A stretch of DNA of 64,000 bases from Syngnathus acus (Eukaryota; Chordata; Actinopteri; Syngnathiformes; Syngnathidae). The translations under genes were made by a program, and so were the position numbers. The notes beneath the pieces were generated by a model. It searched no databases. It saw only the letters and a list, made by a program, of their open reading frames with translations, and had not been told where the DNA came from. Each line of letters opens with the position of its first letter. Position 1 is the first letter of the stretch. Where the stretch lies: NCBI RefSeq assembly GCF_901709675.1, contig NC_051098.1, forward strand, positions 10,291,000 through 10,354,999, given 5' to 3'. Positions 25,301-38,600 of this stretch are shown one piece after another.

Positions 25301-28300
25301 GAAAACGTGATGTTCTCCAACTCAAAGGCACACCAGCATTGTCCTTAAACACTGGCTGGCTGGCTGTAAGCTCGGCCGACATGCCAGTCCATGCGTATTT
25401 GAGGCACACAGATGGTCTCAGCCCTGAATATGGATGAGGAATCTGACACCACAACTCAAACAAACCACATGGACGAGACAAATGAAAAAAGGAATTAGAG
25501 CGAATAGAATGAAGAGACGCAAGGATCAATGAGTTGAAAGCTCAGGTGGAAACTCAGCCGTCAATACACACATTTGCTTTTAATAAGCTTCTTTTTCAAT
25601 CCCCCCTCTATCCCTCCTTTATGAATTATGAGGCACAAATGAGAACTGTGTGTTTGTGTATGCATTGTGATTGTGTTTGTCTAAGAGATGGCATCGGGCC
25701 AGGAGCGAACGCAAGGTGCACTGCAACAATTGCCGCCGCAGCATCTGCCAAGCCAAGACTGCAAAAGTCTCTTGCCATACACACAAATATTTTACATCCA
25801 GGACCAAAATAGACAGAGGCAACTGCACACATGCGGACAGAAAACACAAATGCATACCATCTTCCAATGCAAATGTTGTGCGTTCTGCTGAATAAAACAT
25901 CTCAGGCATAGCTTTGAGTGTGTATATGTACGTATATATATTTTGTGCATGTGTAGCCACAGGTGGCTAGTTAGCCTCCAAGAAGGAAAGAGTAGAGAGC
26001 ATGAGAGGGAATTATAAACACAAACTATCTTTTCAACCAACTTCAACATGGAAGAGGTTTCATACGCTGGCATAGTACAGATAATAACATCAGCTGTAGC
26101 AAAATGCAAATACTTGGATGCACCATTTTTTCTCCAAATGACTTGAGGAACTATGAATAAAAGCTTTCATTATTTACTGATGATATCTTTTTGTTATGTC
26201 TGACAAATTGTGTGGGATTATGAAGAGAATGGAAGGTATTAAAATTTTATTATCTGTTGCTTTGAAGCAATTCATGTCATTTAGTTGTTGGTGTTTGGCA
26301 ATAACCTGTTAAAGATGATCAATTTGTTATGTTACAGGTCGGACTGATTTTGAAGTCTTGGAGTTGCTTGTGTAAGCCAATGCATGTATCAGTGTTGGAT
26401 GTGTTAGACAAGCAGCTAAAGTTTGTCAAATGTTGGACTTTCGAACGTTTTTGGTCCCTCTGTGATATGGCAGCAAAACACTTTGGCCTTGTTGGATATC
26501 TGACAAATGTATGAGTGAGCATTGGTGCTTGCTTTATTTAATTTTATTTTATTTTATTTTATTTTATTTTATTTTATTTTATTTTATTTTATTTTATTTG
26601 TACCGCACCTGTTGGGCTGGACCGTTCTAATTCTCATTCCGTTCATTCTGCAGACAACCTGTTGAGGTAGCGAAAGCACAGGTGTCACTATGACTTCAAA
26701 AGTCGCAGAGACAAAATATATTTTTTAAAGGGGCTTTTGATATTTGGGATAGATGCTGCAGTTGAGGCTTTCTGTGAAAACGCAGCCTCTCATATAAACA
26801 GAAATGCTTAAAGCTTCTAGAAGGAATAATTTTGCACTCAAAGAAGAAGTTATATTTTGCCAAGTCAAACATTGCCTGCGATAACTCATTTCAAGGCCTT
26901 TTGGGTCTTTGGAGAACAGGAATGTATTAGAACCAAAGACAGCTTGGAGGAGAGCAAAGTGGAGGAAATCAATCTTAAGTGGTCTTGGCACTACTGTAAA
27001 GTATTGGTGATTTGTGACTAATGGGCTGAACTAAGCAAACCCTCCGGTTATTTCCAGGACTGAAATGTTGGCTTCCATCCATGTCGCTTTCCCTTTTCCC
27101 GCCTTGTATCAACCAAGGTAACCATAAAATGGTCACCCTTAGGGAACTTCTTCAAATGTCTGCCTGGTCGATTGAAACAGGCACAGTTTCACCCCCGGTT
27201 CAGGTCTTCGGGGACTGCTCATATCTGAGCTAGTGAGCCTCAATGACTTTTTCCGACATCTCCGGTTATCTGCACGAGGGAGATGAAGCACGAGGAGAGA
27301 ATATTTCAGTGTCTCTGGGTATGATCATGATAACCCTTTTCAATGCACTTTATTCCACCATGACGAACAGCAATTCTAATTCATTCGTTTCTTCCATTTC
27401 AGCTTTTTTTTCTCATTTGGTTTCTTTGGAATTGACTTTTTTTTTTTTTAAACAATCGATTGTCAGCCACAGTAAAACTGGACTTTATAAATATAAATAC
27501 AATGTTGACACTAGTGCGCCAAGACGTTATTAGGGGTTCTGTGGCAAATATCCAATTAATTAGTTTGAAAGTGATTATTTATTAATTACAAATATATCTA
27601 TCTGTAAGTGAAAGCAACTTTCATGGCAGAGGCAGAAATGTAAAATCACTCAAATAGATATTTTTATACCACACTGGTAATAGCAGTTGCTGTAAAAAAC
27701 TTAACTGTGACTAAAGTGTGTCTTTTTGTGTAGTCAGCAGCGGAAAAAGACGAGAAACAACAAGAGCTCGTCTTGTGTAACAAAGACATAAGCGAATGGC
27801 AAATGCGCACATTAGGAAGTCGTTCAAAGAGAGGAAATGCGAGGACAAGAGACGCCGCCGACGCCTGTGGATGAAATGTTGAACATTACACGGCGGCATG
27901 CGCCACTGTGACGCATGTTACTAAGATGGGGTGCTGACGTGGGATGTGAAGGGAATGACTGACAAAGAAGCTTTAAATTCACCACTGTGTTATGATTTTA
28001 CGCTAGGCTGGCTCAACTGGCATATTATTAATGCTGTTTTTAATAGTGGGCTCACATCTGGAAACTGAGAATTGGGCCAGAAACAGCAGTAGGTAAAGAT
28101 ACTTCAAGGGAAGAAAAACAAAACACAGGCATTTAAGTTTTCTGAATAAGTCCAAAGTCTTTTTTTGTGCTGCACTCACAGCCTCAAGTACAATAGTAGA
28201 CCTCCCAAAAACAAAAATAGATAAAGAGGAGCGAGGAAGACATTAAGTATAAAAAAAAAAATCAAAGAATAATGGAGTGACATGGAATGTTCTCTGCAAA

Positions 28301-29229
28301 GCAACTGAAGTCATGAAGGCATTAGCTTCGGGCTTGTTTCAGCAATCATATGAACACCCCCAGAGAACACAATTACTCTCACTCATGTCTTCCCTCCTCG
28401 ACTTTTCCTCCAGCTTGCCCTGTCTCTTTCAGACCTTTAATTATGCATGATTTAATCACAGGGAGCGCTAACAGACACAGCAGCTGCCGCCTCACACACA
28501 CAGATACACACATACGCGCGGGTAAATTGGACGTATTTTCAATTGGCAATGCCTTCATAATATGAACTCTAAACAAATGGACAGGCACAAAGCGTCGCAA
28601 ACATTTTGATGTGTGTATAAGTCATTTAACTTTTGCTCAATCCAATTTATCCGATATCAATCTTTTTTTAGACCACCTCCATGGATTTTAGCGCTCGACA
28701 TTAAATCCCTTTCCAATGGAAATTAAACTTTACGCTCAGCGCCCAGACAATTATTGCTAAAGGGACTAAAAAATGTCCCGAATCCAACCTCATGAATTTC
28801 TAGCTATCTGTATTGAGGTTTGTAGCTGTCTCAAACGAAATAGAGTTGTTGAGCCACAATTTAATGTATAAAAAGCATGAAATTGAATCCTCCTGCCTGG
28901 AGATCATACATAGAACAAATGTCAATATCAGACAAAAATAACTCGAGCATAAAGTGTAGTTTTAAACGGTGGTTAATAAGGAAAATAAACCAAAGTGAAA
29001 AACACTATTGACCGAAAAGATCATAAAGTATATATAATAAAGTAGATATAATGATTATTATAATTCCCAAGCCTTTAGGGAGAATATTCTATGGCGAGAC
29101 AAAAGTTGAATTATTTCAGGCCAGGATGTCTCGCTGTCATTGATTTTTGCGTTTTACCAGAGAATCTGCCCTAAAAAGTTCAGCTATCAATTTGTGACCT
29201 CAAGTTGAAGCATATTGAGTTTTGCACAT
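22390..29229. other. Intron 2, middle part: no gene seen
   Basis: AT-rich DNA with an ATTTT microsatellite and short open frames on both strands, none with recognisable motifs. Splice-like and ATG-like strings occur at the frequency expected by chance. Confidence 0.55.
26541..26599. repeat. (ATTTT)n microsatellite
   Basis: About 12 copies of ATTTT, almost perfect. Confidence 0.97.
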
Positions 29230-29720
29230 AATAATGATCTAAAACTAACCAGCAAGTTCATTTCTGAATGACCAATGGTGAAAACAAATAAAGCCTATGT
29301 TTCGGAGTGACTAGCAAAATCCAGACTTGAATCCAATTGAAATGCTGTGACCATTCATGGTCGAAAAGCCTCCAGTGTTGCGGAATTAAAGCAATTCTGC
29401 AAGGGCCAGAAGGCTAGAAAATCTCCACAACATTAAGAAAGGCTCATTTCCAGTTATAGAAAACATTTAATTTCAGTTACTGCTGCTGGGGGTGGCCGAA
29501 CCAGTTATTAGGTTTAGAAGGCAATCATTTTTTTTATCCACACAGAACCAGCGAGCTTTGAAAACTTAAGTAGGTTTTCCTTAATAAATAAGTGACCATT
29601 CAAAACTTTATTTACTGATTGATATATTTTATTCATTATCTTAAACATAAGGTGGAAAAACTTTGAAAAAAAGCAATTTGAGCAGAGGCCAAATACTTTT
29701 CCTCTGGAGATATCACACAT
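29230..29720 (+). mobile_element. Tc1/mariner transposon remnant (3' part of transposase and right end)
   Basis: PDLNPIEML at 29321-29347 is the hallmark segment of Tc1 transposases; its Glu is the third residue of the DDE catalytic triad. It is followed at once by TGA where TGG (Trp) is expected. Upstream, NDLKLTSK resembles the segment with the second catalytic Asp (usual DNDPKHTSK). Downstream, in another frame, VAELKQFCKG matches the usual C-terminus, followed by the 3' non-coding phrase CCAGTTATTAGGTTTAGAAGG typical of fish Tc1 elements. Stops and frameshifts make it inactive, and the 5' half is not recognisable. Confidence 0.85.
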
Positions 29721-30874
29721 AAATGTAGAACTCTCCTCTACTGGCTTCACGTTCAAGTCTGAAGCTTATTGTCATGGACTTTATTTCTAACTTTTAAGGA
29801 TTTTACAATAAAGACAGTGAAAAGGTTTTTATCGACTTCTAATGCTTTTGACTTGGTATTCTGAAAGTTCCAGAGGGGTGAACGACGGGGGGTGGGTGGG
29901 CTTTGTCATCCCCTCTGGAATAATATTGACTTTTTAATTCAAGTCATTGGGCTTAGGGGGGAGTAGGAAGGTCACTGTCACATGGAGACAAAATAGAGGT
30001 ATAACCATGCATGAAAGGCAGACAAAGACTGGAGATGTTTTTGTTTATTCTTTATTTTTTAAATGTGACTTTGTTGTGACATCCAATTGACTCTGTGGCT
30101 GTCTCTTCTGATTTAATTTGTACAATTGAGTCAGTCACTCGCTCGGTCTCGTACGCTGTCTGCCTGATCTAGTGATTTGCAGACGTAAGGAGAGGAAGCC
30201 AGGCATCACAATCGATAGTGACTCCGATGATGAAAATTGTGTCTAAAAACAGTGACTTCTTTTTAATTTTTGATCATTAAGAATTTGCATGGCTCGACGT
30301 ACTGGATGAAACGCAATCTTCGGAATTATTCTGCTTGAATTAAATTCATTCGGCGATAAGCCCTTGTGTGTGCTTGTGCGTGTGTGTTGGGTTTAGTATA
30401 TTTATACACATGCCTCCACAAGCAGCCCTCCTCTGTGTTTCCATGGAAATAACAGAGCCCAATTGTCAGGTTCAACCAGAAGAGAAGGCTAAGTGATGGA
30501 GGGCCTTGTGTGTGTGCTTGCATGCACGTGTAGAGTGTTTATTGCTTAATTTTGGCGTGAGATGGCGAACTGAATGGCGTGTTTGTCTTTGTTATTGAGG
30601 CTGATAAAACATAATAGGGTGCTACTGCAACCTCAGCCTCTAAGCTCTCCATAGGAAATGAAATATTTCGACCATTATCATAGCAGTTTTATGCGACTTC
30701 TTGCTAGGTTGATTCTACCTGCGTCTTTGTCCACCTTCATAGCGGCTCATTTCTCTTCCTTTCCCTCTGTTATTTTGCCATCTCCTTCTGCCTTTGAGCG
30801 TCTCTGTCATCCCCTTGCTGGGGGATCATGGCGAGATGCAGCTGTTTTGGTGGGAGGCAAATGACATATGATGA

Positions 30875-30917
30875 GGTTCATTTCACTGCTTAATTGCTTG
30901 GAGCAATTAAATGAACC
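30875..30917. repeat. Imperfect hairpin, 16 paired bases
   Basis: The outer arms GGTTCAT (30875-30881) and ATGAACC (30911-30917), and the inner arms TTAATTGCT (30890-30898) and AGCAATTAA (30902-30910), are perfect complements. The loop is TGG, and an 8-nt bulge lies only on the 5' side. Confidence 0.6.
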
Positions 30918-31147
30918 GTAAATGCTAAATATATCAAGTTGCTGTTTCCCGAACACTTTGTAACATCTGTTCGTCTGTCTGGTCTGAATGAAAGTGATTC
31001 TTCTAAAGAGCACCTAAGTGGAGTCTTAACAAGTAATACGGCATAAAAGTGTGATTATTCTTTTGATTGTGGTATACACAACTTTAAGACTTTCAACTAG
31101 AGGTTATCAAGACACCTATAATATCGCCAAAAAAATTGGCGGTTAGT

Positions 31148-31256
31148 TTTATTTATCTATTTATTTATTTACTTGTTTATTTATTTATTATTTGTCTAGT
31201 TGTTTATTTATTATTATAATTTATTTATTTATTCATTCATTTATTTATTTATTTTC
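31148..31256. repeat. Degenerate (TTTA)n tract
   Basis: About 110 bp of TTTA/TTAT units with substitutions. Confidence 0.9.
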
Positions 31257-31509
31257 CACTCAAATGGCAGACAATGTGGAAGAAAATCACAAAACGAAAT
31301 CTTCAAGGTGTACATACAAAAAATATATATATGGAGATACGTACTATAATATTACTTTCTGGTAATAAATTCTCTACCTTGGTTTTGATTAACACTCGGG
31401 CCTGTAGTGCATGCACTCTTAAAAATACTGTACGAGCCAAAGGAAACTGCCTTTGCTGTAGCTGCCGTGACACAATTTCCAGCTAATGTCCCATTCATAA
31501 TCACGCTGC

Positions 31510-31610
31510 GACTGCCTGGCGACAAATCCAGGGTGTAGTCAGCATTTTGTCTAAATCAGCCGTGATAGACTCCAGGCCTCACTGTGACCTGGACCGGGAT
31601 AAGAGCGCAC
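31510..31610. repeat. Fish SINE/LINE tail fragment
   Basis: GCCTGGCGACAAATCCAGGG followed by TGATAGACTCCAGGC and GACCTGGACCGGGATAAG matches the common teleost repeat 'gcctggcgaccagtccaggg ... gggataggctccag ... ggataagcgg'. The orientation is that of 55188-55290. Confidence 0.6.
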
Positions 31611-32509
31611 ATGCCAGTATAAGAGAGGAATGGAGGACTACTACAGCTGAGCTTTTTGTGGAACCTGAGATGTTATATTAATTCCATAATACGTATTCTA
31701 AGCACAGCTTCCCCAGGCAGAGTTTGTAAATCGATGAAATCAAAAGAGGTGAAATGGCAAGTCTAAAAACGTGTATATGCACATGCGCTCTGTGAACTCT
31801 GCGTTCAGACTTTGTTTTCATGTTGAGGCATGCGTCACACTTCCAGTGTCCTCGACCCTCTCTGATCAAATCGCCATCAGTGCGCCTGACCTTTGTGACC
31901 TCACCTCCACACGCTACAGTCATGTGACCTTTCCGTCTCTCCATTCAGTGTCTGCAGTCCAAAGCATATGGAGCTCATCTCTCCTGAAGCTTTGCAAAGT
32001 GCTGCAGCATGTTGTGGGTGGTTTTTGCGCAATGCTGCTTCAGAGTTTTTGTTGTTTCACGTCGTTGTGCTGATCTTGCTTCCTGTTAATAAAATGTGGA
32101 AGTACACTCTAGTGACTTTAGTTTTCATTACCGGTGCTTTAAAACTGTCAAAACAATGTTAAATCATCATAATGATCACTATTTATTTATCAATTCATCT
32201 TTTTTTTGGTCATACAAGTTACAATTACAATATAAATGATCGCTGAACGGAATCGTTAATAAAATTACAGAAACTACTGACTTTTGAGACATTGTTACAT
32301 TTTGTATTTGTCTGTTTGCCATGCAAGAACCATCTCTACACAACCTGCTGTTGTGGATTACAATTGTCTCCCATCTGCCACACTACCCCGCTTCGCTTCG
32401 CACAGTCCCGCTGCTAAGGCTCAAGTGCTGTAAGCTCTTACGAGAAGAGCTCAGCAGTTCAAACCAAAATATCAAATGTGATTATTTGCTCCCTGCCAAA
32501 AAAAATGCA

Positions 32510-32672
32510 GTGAGTGAGTGAGTGAGTGAGTGAGTGAGTGAGTGAGTGAGTGAGTGAGTGAGTGAGTGAGTGAGTGAGTGAGTGAGTGAGTGAGTGAGGG
32601 AGTGAGTGAGTGAGTGAGTGAGTGAGTGAGTGAGTGAGTGAGTGAGTGAGTGAGTGAGTGAGTGAGTGAGTG
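32510..32672. repeat. (GTGA)n microsatellite, about 163 bp
   Basis: About 40 GTGA units with a single GGGA variant near 32599. This is the same unit as the array at 6787-6854. Confidence 0.97.
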
Positions 32673-35600
32673 GATAGGAGAGGAAGCAGGGCGTCTAGAG
32701 AAAGGACACCTGTTGTTCGCTGTTAGTCATCTCCCTGTAACCGTAGAAACGGCCACGAGGGCTGTAATATTGCCGGCCGTCACCTTGGGAACAGAATCAG
32801 GAGTGACATGATTGGAGATTCATACAATTGGTGCTGGAATGATAGAAAGCCTTATTATCATGGAAATATTTCTGTGTGTGGGTGTGTAATGTGTGTGTGT
32901 GTTTGCATGTGTGTTTGTGATGGTGTATGTGTGCATGACCCTTTCTTTACAAGTACATAATGCTTCTCTATATGTAATTACTTCAATAGTTTTTTCCATA
33001 TAGGGACCATGGCAAGGGAAATTATATCTCAGGGACTCTGACAAAGCAAAAAAAATACACCTTCCTAAAATTCTTCAGAATTCACTGATAAATATAAAAA
33101 TTCCTTTACAAATCAGAAAAAAAAAGCAAATGGCACCTGTGTGCCTTATTTCAGTGGGAGGGGGGCAGTGCCCGCCTGGCCCCACCTCTCACTCCACCAA
33201 TGTACGCACTTCATTGTCAATTCCACTGTAAATAACAAAACAAAAACATTTTATCAATCTTGCCAACTTTATTGGCAACGATGCAAAGACGAGCAATATG
33301 GGGTCCCACGACCCCGGCAATTATACCCTTTCAGCTTAATCGGCTCCATATCTTGGGAGAGAACAACACCTGGGTGTGCCAAGCTGCCATTATAAGTGAT
33401 TTAAATCATTACGGGTCACCAAGCCGCCTGATTTATGGTGTCCACCTCTAGGCGGTACTGAGCGAGGTTGTGTGCCACATGCAGTCCACAGGTCGCCACT
33501 TACCCACGTCTCTGTCAAACAAAGGAAAATGAAACCATATGGAGGAATTAATCTGTGCTCTCCTCCTTGCAGTGGAACAGCTTGATGGATCCAATAATTA
33601 TGCAAATGATTGTTCCTGCATTTGTTTTGCCGAGCCTAATTCTGCCTTCCACATTGCTGCCTGCTTCGCGCAAAGATCTAATAGTGAGTGCGGGTTCCGT
33701 GGGTGTGAAAGATTAGTACCAGCTCTGCTGTGAGTGCGGGAGAACTACGCTGACCTCTGAGTCACAACAATCAGCTCACTCTAGATACAGCGCATTTTCA
33801 GAATTAAATGGGTTTTTGTGTTCACTCATCCAGCATGATGTCAAAAATATGTCCAAAAATGTATTACTGCAAGAAAGCCCCAGGCAGGCATTCAATGCAA
33901 AGAACCGTGAGTGATTCCGTAAGGATTTGAATGGTAGTAAATTCTCAAGATCTGTTGCTCATCCCTATTAAGTAATAATGATAAACAATAATTCTGTCAT
34001 CATTAATTGTCAGGGAGGAATCACTTTGAACACCCACTCAAGTTACTAAATATGGTTTCTCTGGGCTGCAAAAGCAACGGGTTTGACTGATGGCTTCGTG
34101 TTGTTTTACGTATGTGACATTAATCGAGCCATGGTTTTGAAAGCCTGCCAAAATGTCCACATCAGTTAATGACAGATTGAAGCCAAGATTTAGCTAATCA
34201 ATCAGTTTAGGACTACAGTATTCTACATCTTCCATTCCATTATTGCCTCACAAATGGTATTTAGTCATTTCCAGATGATAAACTTTCGACTTGTGACAGT
34301 ACAATTGATCCCAAGATAATCATCAATAAGTACAAAGGGCACCATCCATGTCGTCGGTCGGCAAATCAAACTCCATTTGTTCAACTAACTCACAACGCAG
34401 TTTAATCAGTGTCATGAACATTTAATCAATGAAGGCATTTAAAATAATGATCTGCCCAGAGGAAAGACTTAGCATAAATCAAGCAAGCCATCAGAATTTT
34501 AAAACAATCCATACTTTTTGATCAGGACCTTCATAATTAAGTTTTACCACAAAGTTTTCCCTTCAACTACACAACTTCTACTAATTACCAAATAACCAAC
34601 CGTTGTTTTCATACTTTGATGTGCTTGAGCGAGAGCATCGGTGTCATCTGGCATACGTAAATTAGTTCGATTCCATCCATCCGGACATTTTAGAGAACGC
34701 AAGCCTTAATTATATTGTCCAATGAACGTGGAAGAGTAAACAAATGGAAAGAACATACTAAGGCTGCATCGCAATTAATTTGTACACGTAAACAACTGTG
34801 TTATACTTGTTAAAACTAGCATAACTTTAAATCCCTCGGTGGCGATGGGTATTTTTCCTCTCTAGCCTTGAGCTTGGTTTATAAAGAGGCAGTGCCTTTG
34901 AAAGAAGTCTTAGTTGTCACCCGAGTGGGTCCACGACCTCCCGACAAGAGGTTGACTTTCACATAATGGATAAAATATTTGAAAAGCAAATCCTAAAGTA
35001 AAAGTTATGGCCTTGTCATTGCTTTTGTTTGCAGGCTGCCAAGAACCTTGAAACCTGCATGAGCATATTCTTTTGCCGAATGTGATTTGCTGTGAAGTGC
35101 CAATTTGCTCTCAATGAACTTGAAAGATAGTCTGAAAGAAGAGTAACAAGAACGTAGCCCTGGAATATGTCACGTTCTCGGGCCTTGGCTGGTTACGCAG
35201 AACAGATGGGTAGAAAAGCGTACGACGCACCCACGTGAAAACACTTTAGAAATGATTGAACGTTTAATTATTTCTCTGCCAGAGCAAGGACACAAAATAT
35301 TTGGGATGAAAGTTGTGCGTGGGTGAAGCATATAAAATACTTTTTTTCAAATTTTTCGTACGGGTGTTCGAATAATCTCACTCAACGCTTTCAGCTTTAT
35401 GTCTTTTGATGCTAGTCTTCTCCACTTACCACTTCATTGCATTACTTTAGATTTTGTCATTGGACTGGAAGGATTCTGATATTTCTTCTCCCCAAATCAA
35501 GCTGTTATTAAAAAAAAAGGTTGAAGATAAAATTAATAAATATTGAGTTAAGGCAAATGTCAGCTGAATTAGGTTACATAACGCCACAGAACATAGAATA

Positions 35601-38600
35601 AATGTTAATTATGTATTTGGCATTTTACCAATGATCTAGTGGGAAACGCAAGACTGCAGCCGATGTGTTTGAACTACCATCAGATCTTCCAAGCGCTCAC
35701 ACGGCGATGCATGAAAGACAGACTGACTGCTACAAGACAGTTTGATCAGAGACATCTATTTCTCTGACTGATCTGACAGGAAACAGACGCACCAGAACTG
35801 GATCGTGCTCACATTTCTCTTTGTGTGGCATCGTCAGATGAACACGATGTGTGACTGATGTGTGAATAATGGAGGGTGAGTGTCTATATGTTTAACCTCA
35901 GGCTATCTACTGGATTCATCAACGGCATAAACCCATTTTCTGATGATGGTGATGATTTCATTCCGTGTGACTTTTTATGATAAGAAAATACCTGAATCTT
36001 TCTAGTGACATTCCTTCTGTTAAGAACAGAAGAGTTTAGAGTTTAGGTGTGCTCTCCGGTCAATAAAAGACTCGATATTAGAAGGTAATTGGAATCTTCC
36101 CGAGGAGTAAGCTGCAGAAGGTGGTGAATGAAAGCTGATAGATCCTCGAGTGGAGGTGTTTTTTTTTAACGTAGGAATAATGAACAGTAACGGTGGTGCT
36201 GAGGAGGTGGTAGTTGGCGTTCACAAATATAGATCGATGACAAACGTGGAGCTGACAGTTTAGAATTGGCCGCAAGATACTCGAGATAAGAATGACAGAA
36301 TCGCTAATACAGTGCTGCATATTATTATTACTTTTATATTATTACTGGAGACTAATGGACGTTATTCTAATATGCAAAACAAACAGCGGGAATACCACTT
36401 CAATCAACATTTTAAGAATAACAGCTTTTTAATCCTGACATTTTAAAGTCCAGTTTTTAACAGTCTGGCCATATGTCGCCGCTTATAGCACTATATTTTT
36501 GTTCGAAAGTGAATTTGCAGCCGGACAACTCAAGTGATATTTAATTGCATCTTTAACAAGTAATGACTCGTAATCAAAGGAGCAATTCATTTAATGGCAG
36601 AGCATAATTAGTAGTTGAGTGTTTTCATCCATCTCTTCTATATCAGGCTGGTGAAAGTGTATCAGCGTTATAGTATCGGGGCACTTTTTTACAAGTACGA
36701 GTAATCATGAACAGTTTATACAAGGATGCATTCCTGCTTGCAGCTAATCAGCTGTCCTGCTTGCTTTAAATCAGCATTCAAATGTATAAAAAAATGGATC
36801 TCAAGCCCATTAATGTGGGGAATAGTGCTAAGCCCCCTTAGAAACATGTCAATTGAATGACATGGACTCTTTCACTGTTTTTCTTAGAAGACGAAGTGGT
36901 GTGACAAACTATGTTAAAGCACGCCAAATGAAAGGCAGATGTAATTATAATCCTGCTGCCTCTACAAACAGCATGGGTTGGATGATGCACGTTAATGCCA
37001 GGTGCCTTTTGGATATTTGTTTGTGCGAGAGCAGAAATGTATGTCAACGTGTTAAAAATACGTGTGAGAAATTATGAAGCCAAACTTGGCTCGTTTGGTT
37101 TCATGTCTGCGAGCCAGTAAGGAGGTACCTGTTTATGTGCATGTGCGAATCGTAATCCTCCCCATCTAAACGATTCCTGCAGTTCACACTCATCTCCTCC
37201 AGTCTTTCTGAACAGAGGAAGAGAAGATTAGTCACACCGCCTCCACTTTTGCTCTCCATCTCTCTCTATCCTCTCTTCTACAAGTGTGCATGTGTGTGCG
37301 TGCGTGCGTGTGTGTGTGTGGGCTCAGCAGTTTTACGTAAAGCTCCATAGAAAAGGAAGAAGTCAAAGCTGAGAGTCCTTGGCGGTGGAATGCGATTTCT
37401 GTTCAATGGACCATTTTCTCTAGAGTTGACCCTGCCAACCTGCACATTATATGAATATGTTTTTTACTCACTCACACCTGAAGATGAATGCAGATGTGCA
37501 AAAACAATTACGGTATTCAATTACATCTTAAAACAAAGTGTGACAGCAAACAAATTTGCACTTAGAGTATATTCTCTTATAGGGGCATCTATTCTAATAG
37601 ACGCAGTGTCACGCTTAGTCGCTTACAATGGTGCCAAATCCCAAAAAGTAAAAACCCTGCCACAGTTTAGCTTATGATGATCATTTGACACCTCTGGTCG
37701 CTTGAACAAAAAGATCCTTCTTGTTTTGCTTCAAGAACAAAATAACAGACGTACCTTTAGTACTATAAACACAGTTTGGCAAGGTACACTAATTTGGATA
37801 GCGCTTCCCGATGGCAGGACAGCAGCTGTATGAGCACTGTAAAGAGTGAGACACCATAGCCTCAGGTTGGTCTGTAACTTGACAGTGAATTAAAAAAAAA
37901 AAAAAGTATACTCCGAACACAGCCGCCTTTAAAATCCTCCCTGACGCATCCTGCAACAACGCTTTTGCCTAAGGGCCTCAAAAAAACAACTCTTTTTATA
38001 GATCTTTAGACGAATGAGCCCATAGGAGCTTGCTCTGTTCGTAAAACAAACAACAAATAATAGTATGCCCTTATGGCTGTGTGGTAAGTGGCGCTGGAGC
38101 ATTCACATTTGTCTCCTATAGAAGGCCATTAAGGAAGGTGTTGATAAGTGAGTCTGAAGATACTGTTGGGGAATATTTCTTCCCAACTGCACTGCATTAT
38201 TGATAAGAACCATGAAGAAAATGACAAGTGACTAGAAGGTGCTAATGTGAAGCACTCATGCATTCCATTTGCACACTCGCAACTTAACAATGACCGATCA
38301 GCCGTTAGAACGTAGTTTTTCTCCCTTGCACATTAGAATAGAACAATAAATACCTCCAAACACTCTCTGAGGAAAAAAATAGTTTTTATTTTGTAAGTCT
38401 GTGATGACACCTCCTGGCTTATCACATTTGGTCTTATTATCTTGGCATATGGTCGATCTATCAATGCAATTTTTGGAGATTCTGAATGATGAAGTGCTGA
38501 CTTGAAGCCAGTCACAAAAAAAGCGTCATGCCGCCGATGACAAAAACCACTCGCCTTTTCCCAGGGCAGTTTTTGTTATGCAGGATGGGCACTTGTAATA

